From NCBI GenBank assembly GCA_023133395.1, contig JAGLWO010000292.1, positions 1 to 6,925 of the forward strand: DNA of 6,925 nucleotides. The letters run 5' to 3'. The notes beneath the pieces were generated by a model. That model worked only from the letters and a program-made list of their open reading frames with translations, did not search any database and had not been told where the DNA came from. How positions within the stretch are numbered: position 1 is the stretch's first letter; each line of letters begins with the position of its first letter. This stretch comes from Candidatus Cloacimonadota bacterium. Its GTDB lineage: Bacteria > Cloacimonadota > Cloacimonadia > Cloacimonadales > TCS61. Positions 1-6,683 of this stretch are shown here, piece by piece. A program made the translations under genes and the position numbers.

Positions 1-2
1 CA

Positions 3-1049
3 CCAGAAGTTGGAAATGCAAAAGCTATAAGACTTGCTGAAACTCTTGGGGAACCGAAAAATTTCGTCGGTTCAGCAGGTGAAGCACTTCAGGATATTGA
101 TTTTATTTCTGAATCGATTAAAGAAAACATTTCTCTTGATTCCGAACCTGAGAACTGGCAAAAAATTACAGAACTCATCGAGAAATTCCAGATTAAATTC
201 ATCTCGATTTTGGATGATAATTATCCACCTCTTCTAAGGAATATTTTTGATCCTCCACCATTTCTTTTTTATCGTGGTTCCCTCAGTAAAGACGATTTCC
301 GGAGAACTCTGGCAATAGTTGGCACGCGTAAGGCAAGTAATTACGGGAAACTTATGACTAAAAGAATTGGTGGGAAATTGGTAGGATCCGGTTTTACGAT
401 TGTAAGTGGTCTTGCTTACGGTATTGATACTTTGGCACATCTCTCTGCATTAGAAAGTGGTGGCAGAACTTTTGCTGTAATGGGAACAGGTGTTGACCAG
501 ATATATCCTCCCCGCAACCGTGAATTAGCAGATAGAATAATTGAAAACGGTGCTCTAATTTCCGAATTTACTCCTGGCAAAGAAGCTGAGAAGTGGAATT
601 TTCCCATCAGGAACAGAATTATCAGCGGGATAAGTTTGGGAAGTTTGATCATTGAAGGCTCAAAGAAAAGTGGTGCCCTGTTAACTGCTAAATTTGCCAT
701 GGATCAGAATCGAGATGTATTTGCTTTACCCGGAGATATTAACCGTGAGCAGGCGGAAGGTCCTAACTATCTAATCAAACTTGGTGCTAAAATCGTTGGT
801 TCTGCAAATGATATCCTGGAAGAATATGATCTTGTTCTCGACAAAATTGAAAAACCGTTTCCCAAGCTTACAGAAAAAGAAGAGAGAATTTATCAGATTC
901 TTATAAACAATAAACCCGAAACCCATTTTGACACCCTGGTAGTGGATACTGGCTTATCCGTTGGTGAAATTTCAACTATCCTTCTATCTCTGGAATTGAA
1001 GGATGTTGTAAAAAAAATGCCAGGTAATAAGATTGTGCCATTGTATTAA
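3..1049 (+). CDS. dprA: DNA-processing protein DprA (5'-partial)
   Basis: This is the 3' part of dprA; the frame is open to the left edge, so the true start lies outside the window and 348 codons are visible. DprA binds incoming single-stranded DNA in the cytoplasm and loads RecA during natural transformation. Numbering from the first visible codon, a helical N-terminal segment leads into the Rossmann-like core: IVGTRKAS (105-112), SGLAYGID (135-142), GTGVDQIYP (161-169), FPIRNRIISG (200-209) and EGSKKSGALLTA (218-229). All are standard DprA/Smf signatures. A C-terminal winged-helix domain (about 287-348) completes the protein. A TTG codon at 210 lies inside the conserved NYPPLLR region and is not a credible start, because upstream residues continue the family sequence. 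GC is about 43% over 301-540, clearly above the genes that follow, so I take this as the native chromosomal gene bordering an insertion. Confidence 0.95.
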   Translation, partial: PEVGNAKAIRLAETLGEPKNFVGSAGEALQDIDFISESIKENISLDSEPENWQKITELIEKFQIKFISILDDNYPPLLRNIFDPPPFLFYRGSLSKDDFRRTLAIVGTRKASNYGKLMTKRIGGKLVGSGFTIVSGLAYGIDTLAHLSALESGGRTFAVMGTGVDQIYPPRNRELADRIIENGALISEFTPGKEAEKWNFPIRNRIISGISLGSLIIEGSKKSGALLTAKFAMDQNRDVFALPGDINREQAEGPNYLIKLGAKIVGSANDILEEYDLVLDKIEKPFPKLTEKEERIYQILINNKPETHFDTLVVDTGLSVGEISTILLSLELKDVVKKMPGNKIVPLY

Positions 1050-1078
1050 TTTTTTAATTGACTAAAGAATTAATACAA
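1041..1078 (+). repeat. 16-bp inverted repeat (hairpin) across the dprA stop codon
   Basis: Positions 1041-1051 (TTGTATTAATT) are perfectly complementary to 1068-1078 (AATTAATACAA). Pairing continues inward through a T-G wobble (1052/1067) and four more pairs (1053-1056 with 1063-1066), leaving a 6-nt loop ATTGAC at 1057-1062. The dprA stop codon (1047-1049) lies in the left arm. No T-run follows the right arm, so this is not a classical intrinsic terminator in the + direction. It ends 13 nt before the ATG of the restriction-modification gene. It could be a weak terminator/processing structure for dprA, an RNA element affecting translation of the next gene, or a dyad operator. The structure is seen directly; the role is open. 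Confidence 0.6.
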
Positions 1079-1091
1079 AATTAAAGAAAAT

Positions 1092-4000
1092 ATGACAAAC
1101 ATTAAATCAAACGAACGAGAATTAGCGAGCAAAATTTCTCAGTGGTTCAACGAACAGATAAAAAGAGGAAAATATCCTTTTACATCAGCAAGTTGTGAAC
1201 CTGGAATTAAAGTAGGAGAAAAAACTTACTTCGGGGACATAGTAATTTGGCAAAACCGTGAAATAAATAAAGCATTTTCTTATATTGCTCTCAAACGACC
1301 ATTTGGTAAAATAGAAGATATAGAACGATTTAGAGAAAAAGCTGTTCAACTAAAAGTAAAGATCGCTTACACTTGGGATTTTCAGTCTTTAAATGTTTAT
1401 GAAATAAAAGATAATAAAATAAAATTAGAAGATAGCGATTCTCGTTCTGTATTAACAAATATTGAAGATTGGAAAAGAGGAGATAAACAGGCAGAAATAA
1501 AAGCATTTATCTCTCGTATTTGTGATGAACTTCTCAGTTTTGATGAAAAAGGTCGATTCAGGAAATTCACACCAGAAAAACATTACTTCATCAGATTTTT
1601 AAGAAATATTGTAAATCAATTAATACCAATTTATGAACAATTTATTAAAAATTATCACAGAGCAAAAGCCTACAAGAGTATTATTAATAAATACTACCAT
1701 GAACAAGGAATTCCATTTTCTAACGAAGAAAATTTCTATAAACTGATAGCAAGCCAGCGAGTTTATGATTTAGTTACCAAAGTAATTTTCTATTTAACCC
1801 TAAAAAGACATTTTAAAGAATTGCCGGATTTACTGGTTGAGAATGCTGAAGAATTAGAAAAAAGTATTCAACAGGCTTTTTCGATTGCTCGTAAAATCGA
1901 CTGGCATGCTGTTTTTGAAACCGATGAAATCGATGAGTTTGGTATTCCTCAAGAAGCTTATCAGATATTAAACGATTTATTTGCTCAATTAATAATTTAT
2001 AATTTTGGGGCTTTACCTGAAGATGTTATTGGTGAATTGTTTGAAGAGATTATTGATCCCCAAAGAAGACATAATTTGGGACAGTATTTTACCAGGGAAG
2101 ATTTGGTTGATTTGATTATTGCTACAATTGTAGATGACAAAGATAAATTCTTTGCTGATCCGACTTGCGGTTCAGGAACTTTTCTTATCAGACTTTACGA
2201 TAGATTAAAATATTTAAGTGGAAATCGACTAGTACACGAAGAAATTTTAAATAAAATCTGGGGAATTGATATTAGCAAATTTCCTGCAGAACTTTCAACA
2301 ATAAACCTTTTCAGGCAAGAACCTGGAAATTTTGAAAATTTCCCTAGGGTATTGAAAAATGATATATTTGAAGTTTACACTGGTAAAGAAGAAGAATTCC
2401 CACCAAACACAATAAATCCAGAACAAAAGTTCAAAAAAATAAAAGTTAATATTCCCGAATTCTGCGGAATTGTAGGCAACTTTCCTTATATCAAGCAGGA
2501 ATTGATTGAGAAAAATGTTAAGGGATATAAAAAGAAACTTTCAAAAATTTTAGCAAATAATTATCTGAGTCAATATCCTGAATTATTCAAACTAAAGCAT
2601 ATTTCTGAAGTAGAATTTAAAGATTTTCAGAAACAAAATGGTTCGGAAAAACAAAAACGAATCGAACACTGGGTTAATAATAAATTTCTGGAGCTGAAAT
2701 TATCAGGACAAGCAGATATTTATACTTATATTTTTATTCATTGTTCAACTTTATTAAGCAAAAATGGTTCTTTGGCTATTATTACTTCCAATTCCTGGTT
2801 AGATGCTTCTTATGGTTCAGTTCTGAAGGATTTCTTCTTAGACCATTTTAAAATTAAGATGATAGTTGCTTCATGGGCTGAACCCTGGTTTGATGATGCT
2901 GCTGTAAATACTGTTTTCACAGTTCTGGAAAAATGTGATAATGAAAAAGGGAGAAACTCTAACAAAGTGCATTTCGTTAAACTAAAGAAAAAATTAGCAG
3001 AATTAATACCTGAAAGAGATTTAAAACTTGAATCTTTAAAACGTTGGCAAAGAGTCGATAATATAATCAATAAAGTAGAATCATCTCAATTCAAATCAAA
3101 AGAAATTGATAACAAAATATCTTCGTTTGAAGATGAAGATATGAGAATTCGACTTATCGAGCAGAAAGAATTAAAGAATGAATTAAAAGAAATGAATGTG
3201 CTTTCAAAATGGGGAAAATATCTTCGAGCACCGGATGTTTATTTTGAGATAATGGAAAAATGTAAAGATAAACTTTGTTTTCTATATAAAAAAATTGATA
3301 AATGCAATCGAGGAAAAACACCTGGGATAACTGACTTCTTCTTTGTAAAATTGAATAATTTGGGAGAATCTATTAATTATTCAAAAAAATGGAAAGGTAA
3401 AATTGAAAAATGTTATTTAAAAAAAGTGATTAAATCACCAAAAGAGAGCAAAAGTATTGAAATTAAAGAAAAAGGATTACAATATCATTTATTTGTTTGT
3501 AATAAAAGCAAAGAAGAGCTAAAAAAATTAAATCATTTTGGTGCATTAAAATACATTGAATGGGGTGAAAGACAAAAAAACAAAAATAATAAACCTTATC
3601 CTGAAATTCCTTCAGTTCAAGGAAGGAAATATTGGTGGTTTTTCGAGATCAGAGAACCATCAAATATATTATGGACTGAAATGTGTAATGATACTTTTCG
3701 AACATTAATTAATAATAATCACTTTATTGAAAGCGATAAATTTTATAGAATTGACATACTAAACAAAAAAGTTGCTAGAAAAATTAGTTATTATTTAAAT
3801 TCAACAATTTGCTTCTTATTTAGAGAACTCAATTCATTTATTTCTTTAGGGGATGGTGTTATTAAGACACCTGTTTATGAATTAAATAATCTTAATATTC
3901 CTTTGAATCTTAATGAGATTCGTTTTAATAATGAAAAATTATTAACTCGTGATATTAAATCAATTTTTGAAGAAGTTAAACTTGAAGACCGTCAAGAACT

Positions 4001-4589
4001 CGACAGAGCGGTTTTAAAAGCTCTCAGTTTAAATCCCGATGAATATCTTCCTCGTATTTATGAAGGTTTAACAGAGATGGTAAAAGAGCGTTTGGAACTT
4101 CCCAAAATGCGTAAGAAGAAGAAAAAGCAGAAAATCAAAATCTCTTATAATGAAGTTAAAACTTCTGTGATTAATGAAATAATTGGCAGAAAATTGAAAA
4201 AATTCCCGGAAGATTTCTATACAGAAGCAAAGCTTGGTTTTGATTATGAAAGTGTGGAAATAAAAGTTTATAATACAAGCGGTAAAGAACTTCATATTGA
4301 TGAATTTATAAATATTTGTACTTTGATAGATGAAGATGGTGAAGAAATATTTTCCACAAAAAATTATAATGAAGCTAAATTTGCTGTGATTTTGGCAAAA
4401 CCTGATGTTTTTAGATTAAAGATTCCAAAAGATGAAAAAATCGTAAAAAATATTTTGGAAAATTATAAAAATTATGTTAATCAATTAAAAGAGCAATTAG
4501 CAGCTAATGCTCAACTGAAACTCCACAGCTGGAACGAAGCTGAACAAATGGCAAAAGAGATTTTGGGTGAGTATGGGTTAAGAATTTAG
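1092..4589 (+). CDS. Type IIG (Eco57I-like) restriction enzyme / N6-adenine methyltransferase
   Basis: This single-chain restriction-modification protein of 1165 aa should methylate adenine in a specific DNA sequence and may also cut DNA. Residues 1-110 resemble a PD-(D/E)XK nuclease domain, with FGDIVIW (Asp49) followed by YIALKRP; Lys68 is present but the usual Glu of ExK is Ala66. A helical linker (about 130-320) leads to the methyltransferase: GQYFTREDLVDLI (330-342, motif X), FADPTCGSGTF (354-364, SAM-binding motif I), GID (391-393), and VGNFPYIKQE (461-470, motif IV, NFPY in place of NPPY). ITSNSWLDASYG (564-575) and EPWFDDAAVNTV (597-608) belong to the same family fold. The specificity (TRD) region spans about 705-935. 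A Lys-rich linker (1008-1014) precedes a final ~150-aa segment. The ATG at 1092 is the first possible start, since in-frame stops occur at 1059 and 1071; the RBS is weak. A BREX PglX or DISARM methylase is less likely because no partner genes of those systems are present. Confidence 0.85.
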   Translation: MTNIKSNERELASKISQWFNEQIKRGKYPFTSASCEPGIKVGEKTYFGDIVIWQNREINKAFSYIALKRPFGKIEDIERFREKAVQLKVKIAYTWDFQSLNVYEIKDNKIKLEDSDSRSVLTNIEDWKRGDKQAEIKAFISRICDELLSFDEKGRFRKFTPEKHYFIRFLRNIVNQLIPIYEQFIKNYHRAKAYKSIINKYYHEQGIPFSNEENFYKLIASQRVYDLVTKVIFYLTLKRHFKELPDLLVENAEELEKSIQQAFSIARKIDWHAVFETDEIDEFGIPQEAYQILNDLFAQLIIYNFGALPEDVIGELFEEIIDPQRRHNLGQYFTREDLVDLIIATIVDDKDKFFADPTCGSGTFLIRLYDRLKYLSGNRLVHEEILNKIWGIDISKFPAELSTINLFRQEPGNFENFPRVLKNDIFEVYTGKEEEFPPNTINPEQKFKKIKVNIPEFCGIVGNFPYIKQELIEKNVKGYKKKLSKILANNYLSQYPELFKLKHISEVEFKDFQKQNGSEKQKRIEHWVNNKFLELKLSGQADIYTYIFIHCSTLLSKNGSLAIITSNSWLDASYGSVLKDFFLDHFKIKMIVASWAEPWFDDAAVNTVFTVLEKCDNEKGRNSNKVHFVKLKKKLAELIPERDLKLESLKRWQRVDNIINKVESSQFKSKEIDNKISSFEDEDMRIRLIEQKELKNELKEMNVLSKWGKYLRAPDVYFEIMEKCKDKLCFLYKKIDKCNRGKTPGITDFFFVKLNNLGESINYSKKWKGKIEKCYLKKVIKSPKESKSIEIKEKGLQYHLFVCNKSKEELKKLNHFGALKYIEWGERQKNKNNKPYPEIPSVQGRKYWWFFEIREPSNILWTEMCNDTFRTLINNNHFIESDKFYRIDILNKKVARKISYYLNSTICFLFRELNSFISLGDGVIKTPVYELNNLNIPLNLNEIRFNNEKLLTRDIKSIFEEVKLEDRQELDRAVLKALSLNPDEYLPRIYEGLTEMVKERLELPKMRKKKKKQKIKISYNEVKTSVINEIIGRKLKKFPEDFYTEAKLGFDYESVEIKVYNTSGKELHIDEFINICTLIDEDGEEIFSTKNYNEAKFAVILAKPDVFRLKIPKDEKIVKNILENYKNYVNQLKEQLAANAQLKLHSWNEAEQMAKEILGEYGLRI

Positions 4590-4593
4590 TATT

Positions 4594-5328
4594 ATGGATT
4601 TTTTAAAATTATTTCGCTTAAATTTGCTATCAAATAAAGAAATATGTTTTAATAATGTAGATGAAATGAACACCTTCTGTAAAAATTGCATTGATATTTC
4701 AATAATCATTAAAGAATATTATTATTATAAGGATAAAAGAGCATTTGATACATTACATGAGTGGTATGATTTATCAAAATTGTTAATTCAATTTCATAAT
4801 AATTTTAAAATCCAATATCCATTAGATATAACAAAATCAGAATCTCCAGATTTTATTATTAATTACAAAGAAGACAGAATTGGTATTGAACATACAACTG
4901 GACAAACTCAAAAACATGCTTATGCAACCCATAAGCTTCAAATATCAGAATCAGATTCAATAATGGAAATAGTACCTGAATTAGCAGAACAAGGGAGACC
5001 TAAAAAAAATGAGTTTGATTATCTAATTAAAAATAAGAATGAAGAATTAGATCAACCACCTGCTTATGGGAATGCACTCGAAAAGCAATGGGCAAATGTT
5101 ATGTTTAATTGTATTAAAAATAAAACAAAAAAATTAAATCATAATTATAATATTCAAAATCAGAATATTTTATTAATTTCAGAAAACACTTTACCAACTG
5201 CAAAAAAGGCTATTAAACTTAATTACCTGAAAAATCAGTATAAAGAATTTTTAAATCAAAAGCAATTTAGGTTTTATTTCGGTGATATTTATATAATTGC
5301 TAATAAATGGATTGAAAAAATAACTTAA
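4594..5328 (+). CDS. Hypothetical protein with a PD-(D/E)XK-like nuclease signature
   Basis: I do not recognise a named family for this 244-aa protein. After a helical, Tyr- and Lys-rich N-terminal third, it has SESPDFIINYKEDRIGIEHT (82-101). The acidic Asp86 on one strand and the Glu99 of GIEHT on the next fit the metal-binding half of a PD-(D/E)XK nuclease core. The position of the usual ExK lysine is Thr101, a substitution I recall from some nuclease-like proteins but cannot confirm here. A Trp-containing helix follows (160-182, with repeated Lys), then a buried strand NILLISEN (191-198). There is no signal peptide or membrane segment, so it should be cytoplasmic. The start is 4 bp after the stop of the restriction-modification gene with no good RBS, so translation is probably coupled. 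GC is about 22% over 4681-4920. It may be an accessory restriction nuclease; that rests on the motif and on position only. Confidence 0.75.
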   Translation: MDFLKLFRLNLLSNKEICFNNVDEMNTFCKNCIDISIIIKEYYYYKDKRAFDTLHEWYDLSKLLIQFHNNFKIQYPLDITKSESPDFIINYKEDRIGIEHTTGQTQKHAYATHKLQISESDSIMEIVPELAEQGRPKKNEFDYLIKNKNEELDQPPAYGNALEKQWANVMFNCIKNKTKKLNHNYNIQNQNILLISENTLPTAKKAIKLNYLKNQYKEFLNQKQFRFYFGDIYIIANKWIEKIT

Positions 5329-5340
5329 AATATTCATTTT

Positions 5341-5883
5341 ATGATAGATTTTAAAACTATTTTAGCTCGTATTCTGAAAACTTTTAAAGAAAACGAAATA
5401 AGCTTTGGTAAAACAAGATTACTTAAAATAGCTTATTTGGTAGAGCTTTTCTATTATCGTAATGAAATGAAGCGATTAACCGGCGAAAAATGGGTTTTCT
5501 ATAAATTTGGACCTTATTTAATGAATTATGATAATATTCTTAATGATAAAAAGATATTTGTTGTTGAAGATATGAAAGATGATTTTACAAAAATTTCATT
5601 AAATGAAAGTGCTACAATTCCTGAATTATCAAAGGAAATTAATCTTATTATAAGTCGTACCGTAAAGAGTTATGGAGATATAGATTTTTATAAATTATTG
5701 GATTTTGTTTATTATGACACAGAACCAATGATAGATGTTAAAGAAAGATTAGATAAATTGGATTTTAGTTCAGTTAAACCCCAAAAATATTACGATATTA
5801 AAGAATTTAAAAATTTAGATGAAGTACTTGAGAAATTAAATTTAAAATATAGAGAAAGATTTAAAAATGCCCAAAGAATTTAA
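5341..5883 (+). CDS. Panacea/SocA-like (DUF4065) putative antitoxin
   Basis: The 180-aa protein carries the signature of the Panacea domain (DUF4065, the family of SocA/GepA-type antitoxins). It shows KTRLLKIAYLVELFYYR (24-40), LTG (46-48), WVFYKFGPY (51-59) and later DIDFYKLLDFVYYDTEPM (113-130). These match the family's pattern of a first helix with K-x-x-K/Y-L, an LTG turn, a Y-x-x-GP(Y/V) segment and a terminal L-x-x-x-VY-x-TEPM helix. Panacea proteins typically sit beside, and neutralise, small toxins of many unrelated folds. Here the neighbour is the overlapping downstream gene, which suits an antitoxin-first toxin-antitoxin operon. The ATG at 5341 lies 12 bp after the previous stop and lacks a recognisable RBS, suggesting coupling or leaderless-type initiation. 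A role as an adaptor or regulator within the restriction locus is an alternative. No helix-turn-helix DNA-binding domain is evident. Confidence 0.75.
   Translation: MIDFKTILARILKTFKENEISFGKTRLLKIAYLVELFYYRNEMKRLTGEKWVFYKFGPYLMNYDNILNDKKIFVVEDMKDDFTKISLNESATIPELSKEINLIISRTVKSYGDIDFYKLLDFVYYDTEPMIDVKERLDKLDFSSVKPQKYYDIKEFKNLDEVLEKLNLKYRERFKNAQRI
5851..5883 (+). promoter_or_regulatory. Translational coupling region: internal RBS and 17-bp gene overlap
   Basis: The start codon of the putative toxin gene (ATG at 5867) lies inside the last codons of the Panacea gene, whose TAA is at 5881-5883. A purine-rich AGAGAAAGA at 5851-5859 ends 7 nt before the ATG and can serve as a modest Shine-Dalgarno site. 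The antitoxin must therefore be translated before, or together with, the toxin start region, which would favour antitoxin excess. Confidence 0.5.
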
Positions 5884-6655
5884 AGGGATTCCAAAATTAT
5901 ATGATAACATTTTATCACTTTCTGAAGGTGATTGGACATTCTATGAATGGTTAGATTTAAAAAGTGATTTACAGGTTGGTCAAATTTGTTGTGCTCCTGC
6001 TTGGTATGAGAAGAAAAAAAGATGGTTTTTCACAACGGCAAATTATGAAAGAAAAAATGAAGCCAACTCTACTTGGTATGCACATGAATATTCGAGCGAA
6101 AGATCAAAAAATAAGAACACTGACAGTAATGTTATAAAGTACTTTGATTTAGATTCAACTGAAAATTTAATTGCAACAGCTGGTAAATATAGACCAATTT
6201 TATTACTTAAATATTATGAAACTGACTGGTGGAGCCAAACATATCCAAAAAATAGTTGGCTATGTTTCCCAATTTTTGAATATAAGCAAAGACATAATCA
6301 AACATATATTTTTGAAGATATGAAATTAAACAATTCAGATAGATTTTATATACCTCCTCAATATAATTCATCCAATCCAGGTATAGAACTTGAAAGTTCA
6401 ATTTTATTACATTCAATTCAATTTGTTGAACAGAGATATATTTATCCTTTAGAATGTTGTTTAGATAATAAAGAGTACAAGCATTTTAAAATTTCAGAAA
6501 AGGCATTGAAATTAATTTTTTTCCATTTTATGAAAAATACTGATATTTTAAATATTTTTTTGGATAGAAAAAAGAAAGAAAATCATGAAGAAAATAATGA
6601 ATATGAATTGTTTAAAATGTATATTGAGGATTTTTTTGAAGATGTGAGTACATAA
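5867..6655 (+). CDS. Putative MazF/PemK-like toxin, partner of the Panacea protein
   Basis: This 262-aa protein has no clear-cut family assignment by eye, but several pieces in order recall the MazF/PemK fold. There is a first strand VGQICCAPAWY (37-47, compare the G-D-I strand of MazF), then KYRPILLLKYYETDWW (107-122, compare R-P-x-L-V-L-S), then WLCFPIF (131-137, compare the strand before the S/T loop). Next come RFYIPP (159-164) and GIELESSILLHSIQFVEQRYI (172-192), like the SxxLLDQIRTVDKxRL strand and helix. The length is about twice a typical MazF (about 110 aa), from a ~60-aa insertion after the first strand and a charged C-terminal extension (about 205-262). If correct, it would be a ribosome-independent mRNA endonuclease acting in the cytoplasm. 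The gene overlaps the Panacea gene by 17 bp, which independently suggests toxin status. Otherwise it is simply an unknown Panacea partner. The MazF assignment alone I would put near 0.45. Confidence 0.7.
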   Translation: MPKEFKGIPKLYDNILSLSEGDWTFYEWLDLKSDLQVGQICCAPAWYEKKKRWFFTTANYERKNEANSTWYAHEYSSERSKNKNTDSNVIKYFDLDSTENLIATAGKYRPILLLKYYETDWWSQTYPKNSWLCFPIFEYKQRHNQTYIFEDMKLNNSDRFYIPPQYNSSNPGIELESSILLHSIQFVEQRYIYPLECCLDNKEYKHFKISEKALKLIFFHFMKNTDILNIFLDRKKKENHEENNEYELFKMYIEDFFEDVST

Positions 6656-6683
6656 TCTTCGTTAATTAGTTATTATAAGAAAT

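Larger units (their letters stand above)
1050..6655 (+). other. Putative acquired defence cassette (four-gene operon)
   Basis: The span from the end of dprA to the end of the last intact gene holds four same-strand genes, the last three joined to their upstream neighbours by a 4-bp gap, a 12-bp gap and a 17-bp overlap. Its base composition (about 22-32% GC in hand-counted blocks) is well below dprA (about 43%). Restriction-modification and toxin-antitoxin functions are typical of defence islands. No integrase, transposase, tRNA or flanking direct repeat was found, so the route of acquisition is unknown and the boundaries given are simply gene ends. Confidence 0.5.

Noticed and set aside
34..237. 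Open frame of 67 codons overlapping dprA in another frame
   Set aside because: It lies over the conserved N-terminal coding part of dprA and its translation has no protein-like pattern. The dprA frame is open across the same bases and fits the family.
1058..1086. Possible promoter TTGACT (1058-1063) with TTAAAG (1081-1086) at 17-bp spacing
   Set aside because: The -10 match is poor, and the -35-like element falls partly in the loop of the hairpin. In such AT-rich sequence this match is expected by chance.
2810..3070. Antisense open frames inside the restriction-modification gene (also 4068-4295)
   Set aside because: They lie entirely within well-supported coding sequence on the opposite strand, have no recognisable motifs and look like by-products of codon bias.
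1092..4589. BREX PglX or DISARM methylase
   Set aside because: Length and methylase motifs are compatible, but no BREX (brxA/B/C, pglZ, brxL) or DISARM (drmA/B/C) genes are in the window. The N-terminal PD-(D/E)XK-like domain and TRD layout fit Type IIG better.
6638..6660. GAAGAT...ATCTTC inverted repeat over the stop of the last gene as a terminator
   Set aside because: The stem is only 6 bp and AT-rich and no T-run follows it; the T-run lies before it at 6631-6637. It is too weak to call.
1050..6683. Flanking direct repeats (att-like sites) bounding the cassette
   Set aside because: Only short AT-rich words such as TTAATT are shared between the two borders, which is expected by chance. 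No integrase or tRNA is present.
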